Counted from the stretch's first letter, positions 8,843-17,970 are shown. The stretch is DNA of 64,000 nucleotides from Novosphingobium sp. MD-1 (GCF_001014975.1 NZ_BBXA01000021.1:62001-126000), one strand, 5' to 3'. Numbers and translations: made by a program. The notes: generated by a model not told the origin, from the letters alone.

Positions 8843-8891
8843 GTTCGATACGTTCCGAACAGAATTGAAAAGAAATGGCAATCACATTGCC
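8843..8891. promoter_or_regulatory. Candidate operators in the TonB receptor/cyanophycinase divergent region
   Basis: The 184-bp divergent region is unusually AT-rich. It holds a perfect interrupted palindrome GGCAAT-CAC-ATTGCC (8877-8891). Just left of it is a second inverted pair GTTCG/CGAAC (8843-8847 with 8856-8860). The adjacent gene encodes an Lrp/AsnC regulator, a family that binds such short inverted repeats, so these are plausible sites for it. That assignment is inference. Confidence 0.4.
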
Positions 8892-8972
8892 TTTCTGGCA
8901 CATCATATTGTCAGCCATTGCGGCCAAAATGTAACAAGAATGCCCCAGTCCGGTTGTTTTCAGGAGTTTCCG

Positions 8973-10001
8973 GTGCGTCTATCCTTCCTGTCGCGAATGT
9001 TCGCGCTCGCGCTGTCGAGCCTGTCCCTGGCCGTCATCGCGCCTTCCGCCCCCGCGCTGGCGAAGGCGCAGGGCTACCGCCACTACCAGATCGGCACGCT
9101 CACCAGCGCCACGCCCGATCCGGTGTCCGGCGGGCTGCTGCTGATGGGCGGGGGCGACCGCAACCACGACGCGATGCACTGGTTCTTCGCCAAGGCCGGG
9201 CACGGGCACATCGTGATCCTGCGCGCCTCGCAGGCCGGGCAGGTCGGCAAGGAATTCTACAAGGATATCGGCGGCATCCAGTCGGCCGAGACGTTCGTCT
9301 TCACGGATCGGGCGGCCTCCAGCGATCCCCGGGTGCTTGCCGCGCTGAAGCGGGCGGACGGCATCTTCATCGCGGGCGGCGATCAGTCCAACTACGTGCG
9401 CTACTGGCGCGGGACGCCCGTGGGCGAGCTGCTCGACGCGCATGTCGCCGCGGGCAAGCCGCTGGCCGGCACCAGCGCCGGCCTCGCCATGCTGGGCGAG
9501 AAGCTCTATGGCGCAATGGACGGCGGCAGCATCACCAGCCCCGAGGCGATGGCCGATCCGTTCGGCCCCGCCAACACCATCGAAAGCGATTTCCTGCACC
9601 TGGCGCTGCTGAAAGGCGTGGTCACCGATACCCATTTCAAGGAGCGCGACCGGCTGGGCCGGCTGTTCGCCTTCCTGGCCAAGGCGCAGGCGGACCGCCC
9701 CGCCGATGCGCCGGCCATGATCGGCGTCGGCGTTGACGAAAGCGCCTCGCTGGCGGTGGAGCCCGACGGCACCGCGCGCATCTATGCCACCGCGCCCGAT
9801 GGCGGCGCCTGGCTGGTCGATGGATCGACGCTGCGCGGCCTGCCCCGACAAGGCCCGCTCAACGCGCCACGCATCCGCGTGACAGGCATCGATCACCAGT
9901 CGGTGCTGCACCTGCCGGCGGGCACGGTTGACCGCCCCTCGTTCATCCGGAATTATGCCGTTGCCGACGGGAAGATCACGGGCGAAACTGCGGCGCCCTG
10001 A
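8973..10001 (+). CDS. Secreted cyanophycinase-like peptidase (S51 family)
   Basis: This protein has 342 residues from a GTG start with AGGAG 7 bp upstream; the open frame continues further upstream but lacks signals. Residues 1 to about 30 form a signal peptide (ALALSSLSLAVIAPSAPALA). The peptidase S51 fold follows, with GGLLLMGGGDRNHD, GIFIAGGDQSNYVRYW and the nucleophile elbow GTSAGLAML (Ser about 168). A later TDTHFKERDRLGRL block carries the catalytic His region. Cyanophycinases hydrolyse cyanophycin (arginyl-polyaspartate) to beta-Asp-Arg dipeptides; a secreted form would act on external polymer. No cyanophycin synthetase is present here. The enzyme lies beside a TonB receptor and an amino-acid-type regulator, suggesting a small uptake locus. 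Other S51 relatives (for example peptidase E) remain possible. Confidence 0.85.
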   Translation: MRLSFLSRMFALALSSLSLAVIAPSAPALAKAQGYRHYQIGTLTSATPDPVSGGLLLMGGGDRNHDAMHWFFAKAGHGHIVILRASQAGQVGKEFYKDIGGIQSAETFVFTDRAASSDPRVLAALKRADGIFIAGGDQSNYVRYWRGTPVGELLDAHVAAGKPLAGTSAGLAMLGEKLYGAMDGGSITSPEAMADPFGPANTIESDFLHLALLKGVVTDTHFKERDRLGRLFAFLAKAQADRPADAPAMIGVGVDESASLAVEPDGTARIYATAPDGGAWLVDGSTLRGLPRQGPLNAPRIRVTGIDHQSVLHLPAGTVDRPSFIRNYAVADGKITGETAAP

Positions 10002-10033
10002 TAGCCCGGCAGCGGTGGAGGACCATTTCGGCC

Positions 10034-10492
10034 ATGTCGCTGACCTTGCCCGGCCATTCCCTTTCGCTCGATGACATCGACGAGCGGCTGCTGGCGCTGC
10101 TGCGCGAGGATGCCCGCCAGAGCATCGCGCATCTGGCCAAGGCGCTGGGCATCTCGCGCGGGCAGATCTATTCGCGGCTGTCGCGGCTGGAGGATGCCGG
10201 GATCGTGGCGGGTTATACCGTACGGCTCGGCGCGGCCTTCGTCGGCCGGCGCGTACGCGCGCACATCATGATCAAGACGATGCCCCGCTTCCACCGCGAG
10301 GTGGAGCAGGCGCTCGGCCGGCTGGCCAGCGTGCAGGCGATCCACGCCATCAGCGGCGAATACGACGTGATCGCCATGCTGGAGACCGAGGACAACGCCC
10401 AGCTCAACGAACTGATCGACGATATCGGCCTGCTCGAAGGCGTGGAGCGCACGACCACATCGGTGATCCTGGCGACCAAGCTGGAACGATGA
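10034..10492 (+). CDS. Lrp/AsnC family transcriptional regulator
   Basis: The product is 152 residues. An N-terminal winged helix-turn-helix (about 12-62) reads LDDIDERLLALLREDARQSI and then LAKALGISRGQIYSRLSRLEDAGIV. A C-terminal RAM effector domain (about 75-150) has SGEYDVIAMLETED and the GVERTTTSVIL ending. These regulators sense amino acids and bind as octamers. The gene is 32 bp after the cyanophycinase and probably co-transcribed with it, so it is the likely local regulator of the divergent receptor/cyanophycinase promoter. Its effector is unknown. Confidence 0.93.
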   Translation: MSLTLPGHSLSLDDIDERLLALLREDARQSIAHLAKALGISRGQIYSRLSRLEDAGIVAGYTVRLGAAFVGRRVRAHIMIKTMPRFHREVEQALGRLASVQAIHAISGEYDVIAMLETEDNAQLNELIDDIGLLEGVERTTTSVILATKLER

Positions 10493-10598
10493 TCGCGCGC
10501 GGCGGAAAGACGGCTGCCAGGCCGGAAGCGGGCTTGGTCGGGCCGCGATCCTTCTGTATCACGACCACCAGCCTGCCCTGCATTCCCGAGGTGTTCCG

Positions 10599-11498
10599 AT
10601 GACGCGCGTACCGTTTCTTCCGTTGGCGGGCATCCTGGCCCTGACGGCAGGCACGGCCCACGCGCAGCTGGCGCCGCAATACCGCGCGCTGCTGGACAAG
10701 ACGATCGAATCGGGCAGCGATGCCGAGATCGATACCATCGCCAAGTTCCTGAAAAAGACCGATCCGGCCGGCGCGGGCGAAGTGGAGGCGGCGGTGGATG
10801 CCCACCGCGCGCGCACGGCCGAAGCGCAGAAGGAACGGCTGGCGCAGATGGCGATGTTCCAGGGCTGGAAGGGCGAAGGCCAGTTCGGCGCCTCGCAATC
10901 CTCCGGCAATGCCGAGACGGTGGGCATCAGCGCCGGGCTGGCGCTGAAGCGGGAAGGCCTGCACTGGCGGCTGGGCCTGCGCAGCCAGGTCGATTACCAG
11001 CGCACCAACGGGCAGACCAGCCGCAACCAGCTGTTGCTGGCGTTCGAGCCCGACTACCGCTTCAACGACCGCCTGTTCCTGTTCGGCCTGACCCAGTACG
11101 AACGCGACCGGTTCGCCGGCTTTTCCACGCGCACCGCCGTTTCGGGGGGCATCGGCTATCGCCTGATCGCGGATTCCGGTTTCACCGTGGACGTGAAGGC
11201 CGGCCCTGCCTGGCGCAAGACCCGCTATATCAGCCAGCCGCTCGAAAGCGTCGTCACCGGGCTGGGCGCGGTCAACGCCAAATGGAAGCTTTCGCGCGCG
11301 GTCTCGCTGACCGAGGACGCCAGCGCGTTGACCGGCGCGCAGAATACCAACGTCACCTCGCTCACCTCGCTCAGCGCCCGGCTGAACGGCGCCCTTTCCG
11401 CGCGCACGTCCTATCAGGTGACTTACAACAGCAATCCGCCCGATACCTACAAGACGCTGGACACGATCACCCGCTTCACGCTGGTTTACGGCTTCTGA
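10599..11498 (+). CDS. DUF481 (YdiY-type) outer-membrane protein
   Basis: The product is 299 residues with a signal peptide (cut near GTAHA-QL, about residue 22). A short helical region rich in Ala/Glu/Lys (about 25-90) follows. The C-terminal DUF481 beta-barrel contains WKGEGQFGASQSSGNAET, LAFEPDYRFNDRLFLFG, YERDRFAGFSTRTAVSGGIGY and a final FTLVYGF strand. The family is a salt- or acid-induced outer-membrane protein of unknown function. It stands alone, 106 bp after the Lrp gene, and converges on the DUF167 gene. Confidence 0.88.
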   Translation: MTRVPFLPLAGILALTAGTAHAQLAPQYRALLDKTIESGSDAEIDTIAKFLKKTDPAGAGEVEAAVDAHRARTAEAQKERLAQMAMFQGWKGEGQFGASQSSGNAETVGISAGLALKREGLHWRLGLRSQVDYQRTNGQTSRNQLLLAFEPDYRFNDRLFLFGLTQYERDRFAGFSTRTAVSGGIGYRLIADSGFTVDVKAGPAWRKTRYISQPLESVVTGLGAVNAKWKLSRAVSLTEDASALTGAQNTNVTSLTSLSARLNGALSARTSYQVTYNSNPPDTYKTLDTITRFTLVYGF

Positions 11499-11513
11499 CG
11501 GCGCAGCGCCGGG

Positions 11514-11795
11514 TCATTCCGCGATCCGCAGCAGTTTCTCGCGCGAAGTTGCGCCGCGCAACAGCACAACTTTGGAAGCGGCGACGCCCAGCGCCGCCGC
11601 GACCAGATCGATCACCGCGCCGGTCGCCTTGCCGTCCTCCGGCTTGGCGCGCACTTTCACCAGCACGCGCCCGTCCGCGATCTCGATACCTTCGCTCTTC
11701 GCCCCCGGCGTGACGCGCACTGCCAGCCGGCCGTCGGCATCGGTCAGCGCGCGCAAGGCCGCCGACGGCGGCAAGTCAACCTTCGGCCGCGCCAT
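11514..11795 (-). CDS. DUF167 (YggU) family protein
   Basis: The product is 93 residues. The core GRLAVRVTPGAKSEGIE, VKVRAKPEDGKATGAVIDLVAAALGV and VVLLRGATSREKLLRI are the conserved blocks of the small YggU/DUF167 family, whose biochemical role is unknown. The start at 11795 lies 20 bp inside the end of the gamma-carbonic anhydrase gene, so the two are translationally coupled. A longer frame to 11831 is open but adds only low-complexity residues. Confidence 0.88.
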   Translation of the reverse strand: MARPKVDLPPSAALRALTDADGRLAVRVTPGAKSEGIEIADGRVLVKVRAKPEDGKATGAVIDLVAAALGVAASKVVLLRGATSREKLLRIAE

Positions 11796-12366
11796 CGAGC
11801 GCCGCCTTGTGGCGCTGGCCGTTGCGGACATAGTGCGCCACGCCCAGCTGCATCTCCGCCAGCGCCGGTTCGGTCAGATCGCGCATGAACGCGGCGGGGC
11901 GGCCGCCCCAGAGCTGGCGCGCGCCGATGCGCTTGCCCGGCGTGAGCATGGCGCCGGCGGCAAGCATCCCATCGCTTTCGACGTGCGCGCCGTTCATCAC
12001 GATCGCCCCCAGCCCCACGAAGGCGCGGTCTTCCAGCACGCAGCCGTGGATCATAGCCATGTGGCCCACCAGCACGTCTTCGCCGATGATCGTCGGAAAG
12101 CCGGCGGGATGGCGCGGATCGGGGCTGTCGCAGTGGATCACGGTGCCGTCCTGGATATTGCTGCGCGCGCCGATACGGATGGCGTTCACATCGCCGCGCA
12201 GCACGCAATTGTACCAGATCGACGCTTCCGGCCCGATCTCGACATCGCCGATGATCCGGCACCCGGGCGCGACGAAGGCGGTTTCGTGGATGCGTGGCAC
12301 CTTCCCGTCGAGCGGAAGGATCGTCGCATCGGGGTAACGCGCGCGCGGATCGGCAGTCATTTCCAT
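11776..12366 (-). CDS. Gamma-class carbonic anhydrase family protein
   Basis: This 196-residue protein is a left-handed beta-helix of hexapeptide repeats (CRIIGDVEIGPEASIWYN, VNAIRIGARSNIQDGTV). The three metal-binding histidine positions are seen in TVIHCD and VLVGHMAMIHGC. It belongs to the YrdA/CaiE-like branch of gamma carbonic anhydrases; many members are weak or inactive as hydratases. Its ATG shares a base with the stop of the upstream gene (TGATG at 12364-12368), indicating translational coupling to the spermidine-synthase-like protein. A GTG one codon earlier is also in frame. Together with DUF167 they form a three-gene operon on the minus strand. Confidence 0.9.
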   Translation of the reverse strand: MEMTADPRARYPDATILPLDGKVPRIHETAFVAPGCRIIGDVEIGPEASIWYNCVLRGDVNAIRIGARSNIQDGTVIHCDSPDPRHPAGFPTIIGEDVLVGHMAMIHGCVLEDRAFVGLGAIVMNGAHVESDGMLAAGAMLTPGKRIGARQLWGGRPAAFMRDLTEPALAEMQLGVAHYVRNGQRHKAALDGAAEG

Positions 12367-14561
12367 CACACTCCCAGCAGATTGTCCCAGCGGATATGCG
12401 GCAGGATCGAGGCATAGTCATCCTGCCACGGTTCGTCGCCCGGCGGCGCGTGCAGCGGCGTCCACGGCAGGTCCGGCCGGCGCACGGCCAGCCGCTCCAG
12501 CCGCGCGCGATCGGGCGCGAGCGCGACCCAGTACGACGGGGTGAATCCGTCGCTATGCCGGCCGCTGTCATCGCGCAGCCACGCCGTCCAGCCCTGCGCG
12601 CGGGCGATGCCCGCCACGACGGGCCGCAGATCGAGATAGCGGTTGGAAATATGCAGGATCAGCACGCCATCGGGCGCGAGCACGCGGCCATAGACCGCCA
12701 GCGCCTCGCGCGTGAGCAGGTGGAGCGGGATCGAATCCGACGAGAACGCGTCCACCACCAGCACGTCGAAGCTGCCCGGCGGCATCTTCGCCAGTTCCAG
12801 GCGGGCATCGCCGATCCGGATCGCGGCATCGGGCGCGCAGGAATCGAGGAAGGTGAAGCGGTGCTGCGGCCGTGACAGCGCCACCACCGCCGGATCGATC
12901 TCGAAGAAGGTCCAGCGCTGCCCCGGCCGCTTGTAGCAGGCGAGCGTCGCCGTCCCCAGGCCGACCACGCCCACGCGCGCATGATCGCCGGCGGCGGTGA
13001 GCGCCAATGCGACGCCCGAGGTTGGCCCGTAGTACGACGTCGGGCGCAGCCGGCGCGCGGCGTCGGTATATTGCGTGCCGTGCAGCGTGGTGCCGTGGGT
13101 GAGATAGCGTTCGTGCCGGCGCGCGCTTTCGGTGATCGTGTAGATGCCGAAATAGCTGCGCGTGCGGTTGCCCGACAGGCTGCGGTCGAGCGTTTCCTCC
13201 GCCCCGCGCCCCAGCATCATCGCCAGCAGCACCAGCACGAAAGCCCAGCGCCGCGCGAACACGATCACCCCGCAGGCGGCGATCGCCAGCGCGGCCATCA
13301 GCACCAGCAGGGCATCGCGCCGGGGATCGAGGCCGCTCATCGACCAGCCCAGCGCGAAGGCCACGATCACCACCACCAGCACCCCGCCCTGCCGCACGCG
13401 CGGCGGAATGTCCTCAATGCCGGACCAGTCGAGCAGCGTCACCCGGGGCAGCAGCGCGGCGGCGGCCAACACCAGCAGCGGATGCTCCCACACCCAATCG
13501 AACACGAGCGGCGCGATCAGCGCGCAGAACACGCCGCCCAGCGCGCCGCCCGCGCTCATGACCAGATAGAAGAAGGTCAGGCGTTCCGACGCGGGGCGCA
13601 GCGCATAGAGCCGGGTGTGGAGCGCGACCGCCACCACGAACAGCAGCGCCACGGCCGCGCCGGCCTGCGCCATGGTGCCCGAAGAGCGCGAGCTGACCGC
13701 CATCCCGCCCGCCAGCACCACCACCAGCGGTGCGGCGCGCAGGATCGCGCCGGCCAGCGCGCGGCTCTCCGCGAACGCGATGCTGAAGCTCAGCAGGTAC
13801 AGCCCCAGCGGGATCACCCACAGCAGCGGCATCGCGAAGATGTCGGTGGTGAGGAAGGTGGTGGTCGAGAGCATCAGCCCCGAAGGCACGGCGGCCAGCG
13901 CCAGCCATAGCGCCACGCGTCCCGCCGGCACCGAATCGCCCACCAGTACGGCCACGCCCGGCGCACCGGCCGCGCCCCGTCGCACGGCGGCGCAAGCCGC
14001 GACCAGCGCGATCAGCAGCAGGTAGCCCGCGCTCCAGCCCCAGCCCTGCGCCTTCAGCGGCAGCAGCGGCTCCACCAGCAGCGGATAGCAGATCAGCCCG
14101 GCGAAGCTGCCGAGATTGGACGCGGCGTAGAGCGCGTAAGGGTTGCCGGCGGCGGGATCGGCGGCGAACCAGCGCTGCATCAGCGGCGCTTGCGCGGACA
14201 CGAGGAAGAACACCGGCCCGATCGAGACCGCGAACAGGGCGGGCACCCACAGCGGCTCCCACCCCCGCGCGGGCGGCGGCAGATCGGCCAGCCGCACCGG
14301 CAGCGTCATCGCGGCCAGCGCCAGCAGCGCGAGGTGGATCGCGGCCTGCCGGCGGATCGGGAACCGCCCCAGCCAGTGGGCATAGGCATAGCCGCCCAGC
14401 AGCAGCGCCTGATAGACCAGCATCGCGCTGTTCCACACGTTCGGCGCGCCGCCCAGGCGCGGCAACGCGGCGCGCGCCACCATCGGCTGCACCAGGAACA
14501 GCAGGAAGCTGCCGACCAGAATGGTGATGACGAAGCGCGTCCGGCTGGCTCGATCCGTCAT
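12366..14561 (-). CDS. Membrane-fused spermidine synthase-like protein
   Basis: The product is 731 residues. The first ~450 residues carry a dozen or more hydrophobic helices (for example ITILVGSFLLFLVQPMVAR). The C-terminal ~250 residues resemble the Rossmann-fold aminopropyltransferase/SAM-methyltransferase domain, with VGVVGLGTATLACYKRPGQ, FFEIDPAVVALS and VLVVDAFSSDSIPLHLLT. These fused proteins are widespread in proteobacteria; polyamine synthesis has not been shown for most, and the substrate here is unknown. The start at 14561 is preceded by GGGAGGG; the open frame to 14624 lacks a ribosome-binding site. It is first in the operon with the gamma-carbonic anhydrase and DUF167 genes. Confidence 0.85.
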   Translation of the reverse strand: MTDRASRTRFVITILVGSFLLFLVQPMVARAALPRLGGAPNVWNSAMLVYQALLLGGYAYAHWLGRFPIRRQAAIHLALLALAAMTLPVRLADLPPPARGWEPLWVPALFAVSIGPVFFLVSAQAPLMQRWFAADPAAGNPYALYAASNLGSFAGLICYPLLVEPLLPLKAQGWGWSAGYLLLIALVAACAAVRRGAAGAPGVAVLVGDSVPAGRVALWLALAAVPSGLMLSTTTFLTTDIFAMPLLWVIPLGLYLLSFSIAFAESRALAGAILRAAPLVVVLAGGMAVSSRSSGTMAQAGAAVALLFVVAVALHTRLYALRPASERLTFFYLVMSAGGALGGVFCALIAPLVFDWVWEHPLLVLAAAALLPRVTLLDWSGIEDIPPRVRQGGVLVVVIVAFALGWSMSGLDPRRDALLVLMAALAIAACGVIVFARRWAFVLVLLAMMLGRGAEETLDRSLSGNRTRSYFGIYTITESARRHERYLTHGTTLHGTQYTDAARRLRPTSYYGPTSGVALALTAAGDHARVGVVGLGTATLACYKRPGQRWTFFEIDPAVVALSRPQHRFTFLDSCAPDAAIRIGDARLELAKMPPGSFDVLVVDAFSSDSIPLHLLTREALAVYGRVLAPDGVLILHISNRYLDLRPVVAGIARAQGWTAWLRDDSGRHSDGFTPSYWVALAPDRARLERLAVRRPDLPWTPLHAPPGDEPWQDDYASILPHIRWDNLLGV

Positions 14562-14624
14562 GGTCCCTCCCGCGCGATCAGGGGCGCTGGATGCGGTAGA
14601 GAACGTGACCGCGCAAGGGGGCAA

Positions 14625-15182
14625 TCACGCGCGGCCCGCCTGCCATTGCGCGCGCGTGATCGAATAAACGATGATTCGCCCGCTCACCGGATCGAAATCG
14701 GCATTGGCGAAATCCAGGTCGGCGCGGCGCTCCATGCCCAGCCGGCGCATCAGGCCCCAGCTTGCGGCATTGCCGTCGACCGTCAGGGCAACGATATGCG
14801 GCGCGCCGAAATGCTCGAACCCGGCTGCCATGGCAGCCTCGGCCGCTTCACGCGCAAAGCCTTGCCCCCAGGCATCCTCGCGCAGGCGCCAGCCGATTTC
14901 AAAGTCCCCCAGCGGCCCGCCCGCCTGGTTGCACTTCTTCAACCCGCAGAACCCCAGGATGGCGCCGTCGGCCTTGCGCTCCACCGCCCAGAACGTGTGG
15001 CCGTGCGTGCGCGCGTAACCTTCCAGCCGCTCCCGCGCCCCATCCTCGGCCGCCTGATCCATCACGCCGCCCAGCCATCGCATGACCGCTGGCGTGTTGG
15101 TTCCCGCGAAGAACGGCGGCCAGTCTTCCCCGCGCCAGTCGCGCAGGACAAGCCGGGGCGTTTCGATCCGGAATTCAGCCAT
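14625..15182 (-). CDS. GNAT family N-acetyltransferase (RimJ-like)
   Basis: This 185-residue protein carries the RimJ/RimL-type GNAT fold. It opens with RIETPRLVLRDWRGEDW, followed by FWAVERKADGAILGFCGLK. The acetyl-CoA loop region is IGWRLREDAWGQGFAREAA (Q/R-x-x-G-x-G/A-like), and NAASWGLMRRLGM is the conserved alpha-4 segment. Substrate is unknown; relatives acetylate protein N-termini or small amines. Its start codon overlaps the hemB stop by 8 bp (ATGGCTGA), so it is translated from the hemB message. Confidence 0.9.
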   Translation of the reverse strand: MAEFRIETPRLVLRDWRGEDWPPFFAGTNTPAVMRWLGGVMDQAAEDGARERLEGYARTHGHTFWAVERKADGAILGFCGLKKCNQAGGPLGDFEIGWRLREDAWGQGFAREAAEAAMAAGFEHFGAPHIVALTVDGNAASWGLMRRLGMERRADLDFANADFDPVSGRIIVYSITRAQWQAGRA

Positions 15183-16167
15183 TCAGCAGCCGCGCGGCAT
15201 GAGCGGCGTGGTAGGTCAGCACGCCCGAACAGCCCGCGCGCTTGAAGGACAGCAGGGTCTCCAGCACCATGGCGTCACGGTCCGCCGCGCCGGCCGCCAC
15301 CGCCGCCTCGATCATCGCGTATTCGCCCGAGACCTGGTAGGCGAAGACCGGCACGCCGAAGGCTTCCTTCACGCGCACGGCGATATCGAGATAGGGCAGA
15401 CCCGGCTTGACCATCACCGTGTCCGCACCCTCGGCCAGATCCATCTCCACCTCGCGCAGCGCTTCCTCGGCGTTGCCGGGGTCCATCTGGTAGGTCTTCT
15501 TGTCGCCCTTGAGCAGACCGCGCGATCCGACCGCGTCGCGGAACGGGCCATAGAAGGCCGAGGCATATTTGGCGGCGTAGGACATGATCTGCACGTTGAT
15601 GTGCCCGGCATCCTCCAGCGCCTGCCGGATCGCGCCGATGCGCCCGTCCATCATGTCGGACGGGGCGATGATGTCCGCCCCGGCCGCCGCCTGGTTCAGG
15701 CTCTGCCCCACCAGCACCTCGACCGTGGCGTCGTTGAGGACATAACCCTCGCCGTCGATCAGCCCGTCCTGCCCGTGGCTGGTATAGGGATCGAGCGCGA
15801 CATCGGTGAGCACGCCGATCGCATCGCCGCAGGCATCCTTGATCGCGCGCGTGGCGCGGCACATCAGGTTGTCGGGATTGAGCGCCTCGCCCCCGTCCGC
15901 GCTGCGGCGTTCGGGCTGGGTGTAGGGAAACAGCGCCAGGCAGGGAATGCCCAGCGCCACCGCTTCCTTCGCCCGCGCGACGATGCCGTCCACCGACCAG
16001 CGCGAAACGCCGGGCAGCGCGCCGATCGGGTCTTCCACGCCCGTGCCTTCGGCCACGAACAGCGGCCAGATCAGGTCGGCCGGCGTCACGAGCACTTCAC
16101 GGTGCAACGCGCGGCTCCAGGCGGTGGCGCGGGTGCGGCGCAGGCGGGTCAGGGGATAGCTGGTCAT
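15175..16167 (-). CDS. hemB: Delta-aminolevulinic acid dehydratase (porphobilinogen synthase)
   Basis: The product is 330 residues, normal for HemB. It condenses two 5-aminolevulinate molecules to porphobilinogen in heme and tetrapyrrole synthesis. Both active-site lysines are visible, in MSYAAKYASAFYGPFRDA and VMVKPGLPYLD. The substrate-binding serine/tyrosine region reads FAYQVSGEYAMI. The cysteine metal cluster of animal and yeast enzymes is replaced by the bacterial Asp/magnesium type (VLTDVALDPYTSHGQDG). hemE and hemJ are also in this window but 45 kb away. The GNAT gene overlaps its 3' end. Confidence 0.97.
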   Translation of the reverse strand: MTSYPLTRLRRTRATAWSRALHREVLVTPADLIWPLFVAEGTGVEDPIGALPGVSRWSVDGIVARAKEAVALGIPCLALFPYTQPERRSADGGEALNPDNLMCRATRAIKDACGDAIGVLTDVALDPYTSHGQDGLIDGEGYVLNDATVEVLVGQSLNQAAAGADIIAPSDMMDGRIGAIRQALEDAGHINVQIMSYAAKYASAFYGPFRDAVGSRGLLKGDKKTYQMDPGNAEEALREVEMDLAEGADTVMVKPGLPYLDIAVRVKEAFGVPVFAYQVSGEYAMIEAAVAAGAADRDAMVLETLLSFKRAGCSGVLTYHAAHAARLLNG

Positions 16168-16251
16168 GCCAGCCTTCCTAGGACTTTCGCGCGCCGGCGC
16201 AATGGGTAGCGACAGGCCGGGACGAATTGCCCTACCCGCTCCCCACCGGCT

Positions 16252-17850
16252 CTAGTGGGCGCGGGAGAGACCCGGCTTCAGCGCCAGAACCTGCCGCAGC
16301 CGGGCCTTGTAGGCGGCGAGCTGGCCGGCATCGACCGCCTGGCGACGGACCACGAAGCGGACCGACATCGGATCGACCGTCTGGCCGTTGCGATAGAGTT
16401 CGTAGTGCAGGTGCGGGCCGGTCGAAAGGCCGCTGGAGCCGACATAGCCGATCACCTGCCCGCGCCGGACCTGCATCCCCGGCGAAACCGCGATGCGGCT
16501 CATGTGGCCATAGCCGGTGCCGATGCCGCCGCCATGTTCCAGCCGCACGTAATTGCCGTGGCCGCCGTGCCAGCCGGCATAGCTCACCGTGCCGTCGGTC
16601 ACGGCATAGACCGGCGATCCCCAGGCGGCGCCGAAGTCGATGCCGGCATGCATCCGGGTAAAGCCCAGGATCGGATGGCGGCGCAGGCCATAGCCCGAAG
16701 TGATCCGCCCCGCGACCGGCGCGCCGAGCATGGCGGAATCGCTGGATTCCCCGCCGGTCATGCCATCGAGCGAGAGAAAACCGCCGTCCGGCCCCCAGCG
16801 CAGCAATTGCACGCGCGGCTTGCCGTCGCGCGTCACCCCGGCATAGATCAGGTCGCCCGGCTGGCTTTGCCCGTCGGCGGTGCGCCGGTCGGTGAAGACA
16901 AGGTCGAATTCGTCGGTGGGCGCGATATCCTCGAACGCAAGATACTGGTCGATCGTGCGCAGATAGTCCTGCACCGTGCTGGGCGGCGCGCCGGCGGCGC
17001 GGGCCGAACGGTAGAGGCTGGTCCCCACGATCCCGCGGATGCGCAAGGGGCTGCTGTCCACCGCGATCGGCATTTTCGCCAGCACCAGCCCGGCGCCTTC
17101 GCGGCGGATGGCCAGCGCCAGATCGAAGCGCGGACGGAAGCCGATCGCCTGCAGCGGGCGCGGCTCGGACGGGCCGGCGCGCGGCCCCAGCGTGATGTCG
17201 AAGCGCGTGCCCGGGGCGATCGCCGCCGTTCCGGCAACGTCGGCCACCAGCGCGGCGACGCGGTCGGCGTCGCCCGTGGCCACGCCTGCGCGCTGCAGCA
17301 TCCGGCCCAGCGTGTCGCTTTCGCCCAGAGTCGCGGCAAGCTGGATCACCGGGCGTTCGGGTGCGGAATCGAGGCGAATGACCGCGTCGGTCGCGGCGAA
17401 ATGGCGGCCATTGCCCGCGCCGGCGGCGAACGGACGGACCGCCTGCGCGCGGAATTCGGCGCGCGCGGTATCGTCAAGCGGGACCAGCGGCGCGGCCGAC
17501 AGCGGCGCGAAGCTCGGCCAGAACAGCAGCGCGGCGCAAGCCAGCCCCAGCATCGTGCCCAGCCCGCGAAACCAGCGGGCGCTGCCGATATCCTCGGCCA
17601 GATCCGGCGTCAGGTCGTGCGCGCGGCTCCAGTGCTCCACGCGCCGGCACAGATCGGCCCAGCGCCGGGCAAGGCCCGGAAAGCGCGGCGGCGACGGCGG
17701 GCGGGAGGACATCGGCCGAACCGGCGCGCGCGCTTGCCCGGAGGGTGTGCCCGGGGCGGAAACCGGCGCGGGCGTGGCAGGCGCAAGCGGGCGCGCGCGG
17801 CCGAACACCACGCTCCCCGATCCGGCCAGTCCCTCGCGCGGACCGAACAC
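16252..17850 (-). CDS. M23 family metallopeptidase (murein endopeptidase-like)
   Basis: This is a 532-residue protein. Residues 1-105 are Pro/Ala-rich and probably cytoplasmic, and a single membrane helix follows (LGTMLGLACAALLFW, about 98-112). A periplasmic LysM/OapA-like region comes next (TLGESDTLGRMLQRAGV, about 170-210), then a conserved middle domain. The C-terminal LytM domain has both zinc motifs intact (MHAGIDFG with H-x-x-x-D; GPHLHYE), so it should be active on peptidoglycan cross-links. The 5' end is uncertain: ATGs inside the Pro-rich stretch, for example MSSRPPSPPRFPG, could also serve. It is monocistronic. Confidence 0.9.
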   Translation of the reverse strand: MFGPREGLAGSGSVVFGRARPLAPATPAPVSAPGTPSGQARAPVRPMSSRPPSPPRFPGLARRWADLCRRVEHWSRAHDLTPDLAEDIGSARWFRGLGTMLGLACAALLFWPSFAPLSAAPLVPLDDTARAEFRAQAVRPFAAGAGNGRHFAATDAVIRLDSAPERPVIQLAATLGESDTLGRMLQRAGVATGDADRVAALVADVAGTAAIAPGTRFDITLGPRAGPSEPRPLQAIGFRPRFDLALAIRREGAGLVLAKMPIAVDSSPLRIRGIVGTSLYRSARAAGAPPSTVQDYLRTIDQYLAFEDIAPTDEFDLVFTDRRTADGQSQPGDLIYAGVTRDGKPRVQLLRWGPDGGFLSLDGMTGGESSDSAMLGAPVAGRITSGYGLRRHPILGFTRMHAGIDFGAAWGSPVYAVTDGTVSYAGWHGGHGNYVRLEHGGGIGTGYGHMSRIAVSPGMQVRRGQVIGYVGSSGLSTGPHLHYELYRNGQTVDPMSVRFVVRRQAVDAGQLAAYKARLRQVLALKPGLSRAH

Positions 17851-17970
17851 TCCGGCTGCTCCTTTCCTGCGCCCGGCCGCGATGATCCGCCGGGAAGCTC
17901 GCCTCAGCCCTGCACCCTCAAGGTAAATACCGCGTTAAACTCTCGTCGGGCGCGGATCACCGGCGGCGGA

